Below are positions 1 to 6,597 of a stretch of DNA of 64,000 nt, piece after piece. Origin of the DNA: JACVRW01 sp963850205 (GTDB taxonomy: Bacteria > Actinomycetota > Thermoleophilia > Solirubrobacterales > Thermoleophilaceae). Under the pieces are notes generated by a model that searched no databases, was not told the DNA's origin, and worked only from the letters and a program-made list of their open reading frames with translations. The DNA lies in assembly GCA_963850205.1 (NCBI GenBank), contig CAWKKJ010000013.1:1-64000 (forward strand). The letters run 5' to 3'. The position numbers and the translations under genes are program-made. The stretch's first letter is position 1, and each line of letters begins with the position of its first letter.

Positions 1-67
1 TCATCCGGGCCTCCTTGGAGGCTGGGAGCTGTCAGAGGCAACCAGTCCCAAGGAGGACACCGGATGA
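1..67 (+). promoter_or_regulatory. Stem-loop sequestering the IS481 ribosome binding site and start codon
   Basis: Bases 1-8 are the exact reverse complement of 60-67, and bases 10-18 of 48-56, with only a 1-nt and a 3-nt bulge. The 3' arm contains the Shine-Dalgarno AAGGAGG (50-56) and the ATG (64-66) of the transposase gene. A transcript entering from outside the element would fold and hide the start site, a known way in which insertion sequences limit expression from external promoters. The pairing is seen in the sequence; the regulatory role is inference. The element may extend left of the window. Confidence 0.6.
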
Positions 68-855
68 AGCTTCACGCTAACGCGCGGACCTGTCCGCAGA
101 GCAGGCGGCTGCTCGTGGATCGGGTGATCGAGCAGGGTTGGTCGGTGACGGAGGCGGCCATGGCCGCCGGAGTCAGCGACCGCACCGTGTATCGCTGGCT
201 TAGGCGTTTCCGCCAGCAGGGCGAGGCCGGGCTCTTGGATCGCTGTTCGGCTCCGAAGCGGATCCCCCACAGGACCTCGGCGGAGCGGGTAGAGGCGATC
301 GCGGCGCTGAGGCGGCTGCGGATGACCGCCGCCGAGATCTCGGAGTCGCTCTCGATGCCGCTGGCGACGGTGTCGGTCTGGCTGAAGCGGATCGGCCTTG
401 GCAAGCGCTCGCGGCTTGAGCCGCCTGAGCCGCCCAACCGCTACGAGCTGGCAAGGCCCGGCCAGCTCGTCCATGTCGACGTCAAGCGGCTCGGGCGGAT
501 CAGCGCGCGTGGCGCTGGCCATCGGATCACCGGCCGGCGCGGCCAGCTCAGGCGCACAATCGATGGCCAGCGCCGGGGAGCGACCGGCTGGGAGTTCGTG
601 CACGTGATGGTCGACGACCACTCTCGGCTGGCCTACGCCGAGGTGCTCCAGGGCCGAGGCGAAAACAGCCGCCAAGCGGTCGCTTTCCTCAAGCGCGGGC
701 TGCGCTTCTTCGCCGACCACGGCGTCACGGTCGAGCGCGTCATGTCCGACAACGGCCCCGGCTACATCTAGACGGCCCACGCAATCGCCTGCCGCGCGCT
801 CGGCGTCCGCCACACCCGCATCCGCCCCGGCCGGCCCCCGCACCAACGGCAAGGC
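64..855 (+). pseudogene. IS481-family transposase, 5' portion, nonsense-mutated and frameshifted
   Basis: DDE-type transposase of the IS481/IS3-like group. The first 110 residues carry two helix-turn-helix segments (VTEAAMAAGVSDRTVYRWLRR is the first). An integrase core begins near residue 130 (LVHVDVKRLGRI, then VMVDDHSRLAYAEV, then RVMSDNGPGY). An in-frame TAG at 769-771 ends the frame. Homologous sequence continues beyond it (TAHAIACRALGVRH), and an extra C in the C5 run at 835-839 shifts the frame before the PRTNGKA segment. The gene is then cut at about base 855 by an IS110-family insertion and resumes at 2200. Rejoined it would encode about 325 aa, normal for the family. It is dead three times over. 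Confidence 0.85.
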
Positions 856-860
856 GTGTG

Positions 861-1139
861 TCTTAGGTTGGGGGTGTCGTCCGGTTGGGCGGCGAGGCTG
901 CCCGCGCCCGGTGGTCTGACTCAGGCAAAAGGCATGTCAAGCAAGATTGTTCTGGTGGGTCCGCACTGGCTCAGCCGGGGCTGCTTTGACTTGCGTTCGA
1001 TTCGTCGACTGTCGGGTTGCGGGCGGGCCGGCGAAGCTGACTTGATAGGAGAACTCGCGCCGATGTGGCTGCATCGACACAGAAGCGTCGCTCGCCGGCC
1101 CGGCCTCGACTCTACCCCCGAGCCAGGAGGCCAACACGG
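861..1139 (+). ncRNA. Candidate bridge RNA region of the IS110 element
   Basis: This is the non-coding left end between element boundary and recombinase start. In IS621 and relatives it is transcribed as a bridge RNA whose donor loop matches both element ends. Here ATAGGAGAA at 1045-1053 is identical to the extreme right end of the element (2189-2197). GACACA at 1076-1081 is complementary to TGTGTC at the extreme left end (857-862). The two segments flank a 5-bp hairpin (CGATG 1061-1065 with CATCG 1072-1076). An upstream stem (GTCAAGC 936-942 with GCTTTGAC 983-990) could form the target loop. The matches are seen; the RNA and its exact ends are inference. Confidence 0.5.
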
Positions 1140-2192
1140 ATGTTCGTCGGGATCGACGTTCACAAGCACCAGCACGCCGCCGCCCTGATCGACGCACGCG
1201 GCGGCGAGCTGGCCGCGCTGACAGTTCCCAACAGCCCTGAGGGCTATCGCCGGCTGCTGGGCTGGCTGGGCGAGCTTGACGCCGAGCGGGCGGTGGTCGG
1301 GGTCGAGTCGCCGGGCAGCTACGGCCGCCAGCTGGTCGGGGCGCTGGCCGCAGCCGGACTCGAGGTGCTGCATGTCCCGGCCTGGCGCACCCACCGCGAG
1401 CGTCACCGCCAAGGGCCGGGCAAGACCGACCCCGGCGACGCGCTGGCGATCGCTGACGTCGTCCGGCGCAAGCGCGGCGAGCTCAGCCCGGCCCTGGAGC
1501 CCGAGCTTGTCCGGGCGCTGGCGATGCTCGAGCTGCAGCGCCGCCGCTTCGTGCGTGACCGCACCCAGGCGATTCAGCGGCTGCGCTCTGACTGGACCCA
1601 ACAAGACCCCGTCGGCGAGGCCGGAGCACTGCGCTGCAACAGCCAGCGGGAATTGCGGCGGCTGAAACGGATCCGCTTCGGCGACAGCCTCACCGAACAG
1701 GTGGCCGCGCGCTGCATCCGCGAGCTGGCCCGCGACATCGACGACCTCAACCAGCGCATCGCCACGCTCGACAACGAGATCGCGGAGCTGCTGCACCAGC
1801 ACGACAACCCGCTGGCCGACCTGCAAGGCGCCGGCACCAACCTGACCGCCACCGTCATCGCCCAAGCCGGCGACGTCCGCCGCTTCCGCGACGCCGCCGC
1901 CTTCGCGCGCTTCTGCGGCGCCGCCCCAATCCCCTGCGGCTCAGGCCAAACCGCCGGCCGCCACCGCCTCCACCGCGGCGGCAACCGACAACTCAACGCC
2001 GCGCTCTACCGCATCGCCATCGTCCAACAACGACACCACCCCGACGCCAAAGCCTTCCTGGCCCGCAAAGCCACTGAAGGCAAGACACCCCGAGAAGCCC
2101 GCCGCGCGCTCAAACGCCACCTCGCCAACGTCCTCTACCGACACCTCCACACCTGGGCCGACAACACCCCCGCCATGAATCTCTTGACATAG
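1140..2192 (+). CDS. IS110-family recombinase/transposase
   Basis: A 350-aa DEDD recombinase of the IS110 family, apparently intact. The N-terminal RuvC-like domain shows the four acidic residues in order: D6 in GIDVHK, E56 in GVESPG, and D97 and D100 in KTDPGD. The C-terminal transposase domain carries the serine motif (S268 in CGSGQTAGRHRLHRGGNRQLN). The ATG at 1140 is chosen because AGGAGG lies at 1125-1130. An upstream in-frame ATG at 1065 would run through the non-coding left end. The protein is expected to act with a bridge RNA from the left end to join donor and target. It has interrupted an older IS481 gene. Confidence 0.92.
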   Translation: MFVGIDVHKHQHAAALIDARGGELAALTVPNSPEGYRRLLGWLGELDAERAVVGVESPGSYGRQLVGALAAAGLEVLHVPAWRTHRERHRQGPGKTDPGDALAIADVVRRKRGELSPALEPELVRALAMLELQRRRFVRDRTQAIQRLRSDWTQQDPVGEAGALRCNSQRELRRLKRIRFGDSLTEQVAARCIRELARDIDDLNQRIATLDNEIAELLHQHDNPLADLQGAGTNLTATVIAQAGDVRRFRDAAAFARFCGAAPIPCGSGQTAGRHRLHRGGNRQLNAALYRIAIVQQRHHPDAKAFLARKATEGKTPREARRALKRHLANVLYRHLHTWADNTPAMNLLT

Positions 2193-2199
2193 GAGAATC

Positions 2200-2382
2200 G
2201 AGAGGTTCATCCAGACCCTGCTCAACGAATGGGCCTACGTCCGCATCTACGGCAGCTCCCACGAACGCCAAATCCAGCTCGGCCCCTACCTCGAGCGCTA
2301 CAACTACAGACGACCACACGGCTCCCTCGGCAAACAGCCGCCCGCAACACGACTGACCAACCTGGCTAGGAACTACAACTAG
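2200..2382 (+). pseudogene. IS481-family transposase, 3' portion
   Basis: The frame reads ERFIQTLLNEWAYVRIYG and continues to a TAG at 2380-2382. This is the typical C-terminus of an IS481-type transposase (YNYRRPHGSLGKQPPATRL). It has no start of its own and continues directly from the sequence ending at about 855, so it is the distal piece of the gene split by the IS110 element. The catalytic Glu region is expected around the junction. No clear right terminal inverted repeat of the IS481 element could be matched to bases 1-60. Confidence 0.85.
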
Positions 2383-2412
2383 CGACCCCTGTCGCGTCGG
2401 CTTGGGCTCTCT

Positions 2413-2467
2413 GAGGGGGGTGCCTACGTTGCGTCCCATATGGGGACGTTTCGTGCGCAACCCCCTC
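2413..2467. repeat. Nested inverted repeat downstream of the IS481 remnant
   Basis: An outer imperfect arm pair (GAGGGGGGTGC from 2413, GCAACCCCCTC ending 2467) encloses a hairpin with arms CGTCCC and GGGACG around an ATAT loop. It sits between the end of the IS481 remnant and the convergent SRPBCC-ArsR gene, which suits a bidirectional terminator or the right end of the IS. Neither is proven. Confidence 0.4.
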
Positions 2468-2480
2468 GACTACAACTAGC

Positions 2481-3221
2481 TCAGGTCCGGGAGGGCAGGT
2501 CGCCGGCCGCCCTGGTCCGGGCAAGCTGCCGCTCGAGCGAGGCCAGCCGGTCGTCCCACTGGCTTCCCACCTCGGCCATCCAGGCCAGCGCTTCGGTCAT
2601 CGGGGCGGGGGTGGGGCGATAGAGGACCTCGCGGCCCGAGCGGCGCGTGGCCACGAGGCCCGCGCCGGCCAGCGTCCCGAGGTGCTTCTGCACCGCCTGG
2701 CGGGTGACCGGCAGGTCACGGGCGAGATCGGTGGCGCTGGCCTCGCCCTCGCGCCCGAGCCGGGCCAGAAGGCCGCGCCGGGTGCCGTCGGAGAGGGCGG
2801 CGAAGACCGCGTCCGCCGGGTCGGTCCGGGCCATCAGCGCAGCAGGCCCGCGCCCGCCGCGCTCAGCTCCGGGGTGCCGGGCTCGCGGCACGCCCAGCTC
2901 CAGCGCCAGGTCACGCCCGCGGGCGTCGAGCACCGCCAGCGGCCGCGACTCGGTCACCCGGACCCGGGTGCCCTCGTCGATCTCGTCCAGCTCGAGCTCC
3001 ACCCGGCTCGATTCCTCGCCCGGGGCGGACCACCAGAACACGAGCCGCCGGGGCGGGTCCGCCTCCTCGACGAAGCCGCTGCGCTCGCCGGCCTTGACCT
3101 CGCCCGCGGGCCGGAGGTCGAGGGCAGCGTCGGCGCCCAGCCACTCCGGCCGGGCGAGCGAGCGCCAGACCTCCTCGGCCTCCTCCGGCACCACCAGCTC
3201 GCGTTCCACCACGTGATCCAT
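2481..3221 (-). CDS. SRPBCC (AHSA1-like) domain fused to an ArsR-type regulator
   Basis: A 246-aa protein. Residues 1 to about 125 form an SRPBCC/START-like ligand-binding domain (MDHVVERELVVPEEAEEVW, then FVEEADPPRRLVFWW, then RVRVTESRPLAVLD). Residues from about 130 form an ArsR winged helix (VFAALSDGTRRGLLARL, ATDLARDLPVTRQAVQKHL, REVLYRPT) lacking the cysteine metal motif. These domains are usually two adjacent genes with ArsR first; here they are one frame in the opposite order. The ATG at 3221 follows an AGGAG. The gene is divergent from clpP across a strongly palindromic spacer, so it probably represses itself and perhaps clpP. The ligand is unknown. Confidence 0.8.
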   Translation of the reverse strand: MDHVVERELVVPEEAEEVWRSLARPEWLGADAALDLRPAGEVKAGERSGFVEEADPPRRLVFWWSAPGEESSRVELELDEIDEGTRVRVTESRPLAVLDARGRDLALELGVPRARHPGAERGGRGPAALMARTDPADAVFAALSDGTRRGLLARLGREGEASATDLARDLPVTRQAVQKHLGTLAGAGLVATRRSGREVLYRPTPAPMTEALAWMAEVGSQWDDRLASLERQLARTRAAGDLPSRT

Positions 3222-3244
3222 GCCTCTCGCTCCTGCGGTCGATG

Positions 3245-3291
3245 TGCAACTCGTTGGTTGCGCTACTCTCAAGCGCAACCTTTCAGTTGCA
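3245..3291. promoter_or_regulatory. Probable ArsR operator between the SRPBCC-ArsR gene and clpP
   Basis: A perfect 9-bp inverted repeat, GGTTGCGCT (3256-3264) and AGCGCAACC (3272-3280), lies inside an outer pair GCAAC (3246-3250) and GTTGC (3286-3290), giving four GCAAC half-sites. It fills the divergent intergenic region beside an ArsR-type gene, where such regulators usually bind. The symmetry is seen; the binding partner is inferred. Confidence 0.6.
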
Positions 3292-3312
3292 AGATATCAA
3301 GGAGGACACGAG

Positions 3313-3960
3313 ATGCAGATCGGTCGCGCCCACAGCTCGCTGGTTCCGATGGTGCTGGAGCAGACCCCGCGCGGTGAGCGCTCGTTCGACATCTACTCAC
3401 GGCTGCTCGGGGAACGGATCATCTTCATCGGCCAGCCGATCGACGACGACCTCGCCAACCTGGTCGTCGCCCAGCTCCTGCACCTCGAGTCGGACGACCC
3501 GGACAAGGACGTGTCGGTGTACGTCAACTCGCCGGGCGGCTCGCTCCACGCCGGCCTGGCCATCTACGACGCGATGCAGTACGTCCGGCCCGACGTGGCC
3601 ACCATCTGTTACGGGATGGCGATGTCCGCCGGCTCGCTGATCCTCACCGGCGGCGCCGAGGGCAAGCGCCTGTCACTTCCCAACGCGCGCATCCTGATCC
3701 ACCAGCCGTCGTCGGGGTTCCAGGGCCAGTCCTCGGACATCGAGATCCACGCCCGCGAGATCCTGGAGCTGCGCAAGCGCCTGGAGGAGATCTACGCCCT
3801 CCACACCGGGCAGGACATCGAGCAGATCCACGACGACATGGACCGCGATCGCTTCTTCAGCGCCGAGCAGGCGGTGGAGTACGGCCTGGTGGACTCGATC
3901 ATCACCGAGCGCGAGCTGCGCCGCAGGCCGTCGGGCTTTGTGGGGACCCGCGTGGGCTGA
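3313..3960 (+). CDS. clpP: ATP-dependent Clp protease proteolytic subunit
   Basis: A 215-aa ClpP serine peptidase, the barrel-forming subunit that degrades substrates unfolded by ClpX or ClpC. The family landmarks are present: FIGQPIDDDLANLVVAQLL, YVNSPGGSLHAGLAIYDAM, the nucleophile serine in GMAMSAGSLIL, the histidine in RILIHQPSSGFQGQ, and the acidic member in DMDRDRFFSAEQAVEYGLVD. The ATG at 3313 follows AAGGAGG at 3299-3305. The usual neighbours (tig, clpX or a second clpP) are absent from this window. It instead diverges from an ArsR-type regulator, so its expression may respond to that regulator's ligand. Confidence 0.93.
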   Translation: MQIGRAHSSLVPMVLEQTPRGERSFDIYSRLLGERIIFIGQPIDDDLANLVVAQLLHLESDDPDKDVSVYVNSPGGSLHAGLAIYDAMQYVRPDVATICYGMAMSAGSLILTGGAEGKRLSLPNARILIHQPSSGFQGQSSDIEIHAREILELRKRLEEIYALHTGQDIEQIHDDMDRDRFFSAEQAVEYGLVDSIITERELRRRPSGFVGTRVG

Positions 3961-4116
3961 GCCTGGATCCACCGTTCCTGACGGCGTTTCCACGCCGGAT
4001 TGCCGTCGCCAGGCGCCACCGGCTCGCTCGCGAGGGTGCACCCTCGCTCCGCTCCCCGTCGACGCCTGGCTTGGCCCCCGGCGCGGAAACGCAAGCCGGT
4101 CCCGGTGGATCCAGGC
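3961..4116. repeat. 156-bp nested palindromic element
   Basis: The ends are a perfect 14-bp inverted repeat (GCCTGGATCCACCG at 3961-3974, its complement at 4103-4116). Further pairs nest inside: GCGTTTCC (3984-3991) with GGAAACGC (4085-4092), and CGCCAGGCG-type arms near 4007 and 4063. The centre is the 16-bp palindrome CGAGGGTGCACCCTCG. It begins one base after the clpP stop codon. It could be a terminator, a cruciform-forming repeat or a small non-autonomous element. No second copy occurs in the window. Confidence 0.65.
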
Positions 4117-4149
4117 TGAGCCTGAGCCGGCCCTGCCATCCTGAGCTGG

Positions 4150-5463
4150 GTGTCGAAGGTCGCCCTGCTCGCCCTGGCCTGTGCCGTCCTCGGCGCGGGT
4201 TGCGACACCGAAGAGCGCTCTGAGCCGGCGGCCGCGGCCGCCCGCGTGGCCCCCGCCGCCGAGCGCTCGGCGGCCGTCACGCCCGCCGGTCTCGACGAGC
4301 ACCTGCGCGAGCTGCAGCAGATCGCCACCGAGCACGGCGGCAACCGCGCGGCCGGCACGCCCGGGGATGCCGCGTCGGTGGCGTACGTGAGTGCCCGGCT
4401 GCGGGAGGCGGGCTACACCGTGCGCCTGCAGCCCGTGCGCTTTCCCTTCTTCCAGGAACGCAGCGCGCGATTGACGGCGGGCGGGCGCCGGCTGCGCTCC
4501 GAGGCCGACTTCCGCCTGCTCACCTACTCCGGATCGGGCCGGGCGGAGGGGCGCGTCCGCGCGGCCGGGCTGGGCTGTGAGGTGCGCGCCTACGCCGGAC
4601 TGCCCCAGGGCGCCGTGGCTCTTGTGCGCCGTGGCCGCTGTCTGTTCAGCGTCAAGGCCAGGAACGCCGAGCGAGCCGGAGCCGCGGCGCTGCTGCTCAC
4701 CGATCCCGAGATCGTGGATGAGCCGTTCTCCGCCACGTTGAGCGCGCCGGGGATCGGCATCCCGGTCCTGGTTCTGGGCGCCGACGCCGCGGACCGCCTG
4801 CGGCCCGGGACCCGGGCCCGGCTGGCGGTGGACACCGTTTCCCAGCGCCGCTCTGCGACCAACGTGCTGGCCGAGACGCCGGGCGGCGGCCGGGTGGGCC
4901 GGGTGCTCATGGCCGGCGGCCATCTGGATTCGGTGCCTGCGGGGCCCGGGATGAACGACAACGGGAGCGGCGTCGCCGCCCTGTTGGAGCTGGCCGAGGC
5001 GCTCGCGCGCGGCAATGGTGGCGCGCGGGTGAGGTTCGCCTTCTGGGCAGCGGAGGAGCTCGGCCTGTACGGGTCGCGCCACTACGTCTCCCGCCTGTCC
5101 GGCGCCGAGCGGCGGCGCATCACGGGCTACGTGAACCTGGACATGGTGGGCTCGCCCAATGCGGTGCCCGAGGTGTACGGCACGGGGCCACAGATCACCG
5201 CGGCTCTGCGGCGTGCGCTGGGCGGGCGCGCGGGCGCGACCGGCCTGGGGGGCGGGTCCGACCACGCGCCGTTTCGCCGCGCCGGCATTCCCGTGGGCGG
5301 GCTGTTCACCGGCGCGTCCGAGAACGGCCCGGGCGACCGGCCCCGCGACCCCTGCTACCACCGCCGCTGCGACACGATCGACAACGTCGACCGCAGGGTG
5401 CTTCTGCGCATGACCCGCGCGGCGGCGCAGGCGCTCGACCGCCTCCGGGCTCAGGCGAAGTAG
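4150..5463 (+). CDS. Lipoprotein M28-family zinc peptidase with PA domain
   Basis: A 437-aa exported aminopeptidase-like enzyme. Residues 1-18 are a lipoprotein signal ending in LGAGC. A PA (protease-associated) domain lies at about 130-225. The M28 domain follows with its zinc ligands and base: H and D in GGHLDSVPAG and GMNDNGSG, EE in WAAEELGLYGS, D in GYVNLDMVGS, and H in GGSDHAPF. This is the order seen in aminopeptidase S/Y-like enzymes. The GTG at 4150 gives the complete signal peptide and lies 7 nt after a CATCCT box. The last 13 nt overlap the convergent antiporter gene. It likely acts outside the membrane on peptides. Confidence 0.88.
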   Translation: MSKVALLALACAVLGAGCDTEERSEPAAAAARVAPAAERSAAVTPAGLDEHLRELQQIATEHGGNRAAGTPGDAASVAYVSARLREAGYTVRLQPVRFPFFQERSARLTAGGRRLRSEADFRLLTYSGSGRAEGRVRAAGLGCEVRAYAGLPQGAVALVRRGRCLFSVKARNAERAGAAALLLTDPEIVDEPFSATLSAPGIGIPVLVLGADAADRLRPGTRARLAVDTVSQRRSATNVLAETPGGGRVGRVLMAGGHLDSVPAGPGMNDNGSGVAALLELAEALARGNGGARVRFAFWAAEELGLYGSRHYVSRLSGAERRRITGYVNLDMVGSPNAVPEVYGTGPQITAALRRALGGRAGATGLGGGSDHAPFRRAGIPVGGLFTGASENGPGDRPRDPCYHRRCDTIDNVDRRVLLRMTRAAAQALDRLRAQAK

Positions 5464-6539
5464 AAGACCAGCCCGAGCACGGCGTACAGCGCCAGCAGCT
5501 GCACTCCCTCGAACCAGTTGGACTCGCCCTCCTGGGTCACCAGGTTGGCGATCAGGACGGCGAACAGCAGCCCGCCGAGCTCGTAGCCGTTGAAGACCAG
5601 CGCCATCGGGTTCGGCCCCACGAAGAACGAGAGCAGCACCAGCACCGGGGCCACGAACAGGGCGATCTGGGCGCTGGAGCCGATGGCGATGTTCACGGCC
5701 AGGTCCATCTTGTCCTTGGCCGCCACCAGCACCGCCACCCAGTGCTCGGCGGCGTTGCCCACGATGGCGACGATGAACACGCCCACGAAGAACTCGGACA
5801 GCCCGATCTCCTCCGAGGCCTCGCTGATCGAGCCCACCAGGATCTCGCTCATGAGCCCGACCGCCACCGCGGAGATGGCCAGGTAGATCGCCGCGCGGCG
5901 CACGGGCCAGTGGTGGGTCTCCTCCTCGGCCTCCTGCGCGGGGTCGTAGGGGTTGAACACCGCCCGGTGGGTCTTGAGCGAGAAGATCAGGCCGGCCACG
6001 TAGGTCAGCAGCAGGATGATCGCCACTCCCAGCGAGAGCGTCTCCAGGTCGGAGCCGAAGTCCACCCGCTCCTCGCCCACACCGGGGAGGCCGCCACCGT
6101 GGATCAACTGGAAGATCGCCGGGAAGATGAGCGCCGCCAGCGCGAGGAGCAGCATGGCCGACTGGGCGTTGGCCGCTGTGCGGCTGAAGGTCTGCTTGTC
6201 CCGGGGCAGGCCGCCGACGAGCATCGCCGCGCCCATCACCAGCAGGATGTTGCCGATGATCGAGCCCACGATCGACGCCTTCACCACCTCCTGGAGGCCC
6301 TCGAGCAGCGCGAAGAAGGCGATGATCAGCTCCGGCGCGTTGCCGAAGGTCACGTTCAGCAGCCCGCCGATTCCCGGGCCGGTGCGAGCGGCGATAGCCT
6401 CGGTGGCCTCGCCCATCACGGCGGCGCAGGGGATCACAGCCAGCGCCGCGGCGCCGAAGACCAGCAGCGGCGCGGCGTGCGCGAGCTCGAGCACGACCGC
6501 GACCGGGATGAAGATGCCGAGAAAGTAGACCGGACGCAC
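5451..6539 (-). CDS. Ca2+/H+ (cation/proton) antiporter, CaxA/ChaA type
   Basis: A 362-aa integral membrane exchanger with about 11 hydrophobic segments. Two inverted alpha-repeats are visible: GGLLNVTFGNAPELIIAFFAL in the first half and EFFVGVFIVAIVGNAAEHWVA in the second, each with the GNAxE signature that forms the ion site. An acidic stretch (DPAQEAEEETHH) separates the halves. The GTG at 6539 matches the usual family length; longer upstream readings add a non-hydrophobic leader that overlaps the divergent gene. Its role would be proton-driven calcium efflux from the cytoplasm. Confidence 0.85.
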   Translation of the reverse strand: MRPVYFLGIFIPVAVVLELAHAAPLLVFGAAALAVIPCAAVMGEATEAIAARTGPGIGGLLNVTFGNAPELIIAFFALLEGLQEVVKASIVGSIIGNILLVMGAAMLVGGLPRDKQTFSRTAANAQSAMLLLALAALIFPAIFQLIHGGGLPGVGEERVDFGSDLETLSLGVAIILLLTYVAGLIFSLKTHRAVFNPYDPAQEAEEETHHWPVRRAAIYLAISAVAVGLMSEILVGSISEASEEIGLSEFFVGVFIVAIVGNAAEHWVAVLVAAKDKMDLAVNIAIGSSAQIALFVAPVLVLLSFFVGPNPMALVFNGYELGGLLFAVLIANLVTQEGESNWFEGVQLLALYAVLGLVFYFA

Positions 6540-6597
6540 GGGCGGCGCGAAGCCTACGGCCTCGGCGGCCGGGGTACCCTCAGCAGAGGTCCCCAAC

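Larger units (their letters stand above)
856..2199 (+). mobile_element. IS110-family insertion element inside the IS481 transposase gene
   Basis: The boundaries come from the interrupted host gene: coding sequence for the conserved NGKA-ERFIQTLLNEWAY segment stops at about 855 and resumes at 2200, within 1-2 bases. The element is about 1.34 kb. It has a 284-bp non-coding left end, one recombinase gene (1140-2192), and only 7 bp between the recombinase stop codon and the right boundary. No terminal inverted repeats and no target duplication longer than 1-2 bp are visible, as is usual for the IS110 group. The long left non-coding region is where IS110 elements encode their bridge RNA. Confidence 0.85.

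Noticed and set aside
921..994. Target guides of the IS110 bridge RNA matching the IS481 flanks
   Set aside because: GGCAAAAGGC resembles the left flank GGCAAGGC only with a 2-nt gap, and no complement of the right flank GAGAGGTTC was found.
1..2480. Terminal inverted repeats defining the IS481 element
   Set aside because: No convincing match between bases 1-60 and 2383-2480; the left end may lie outside the window.
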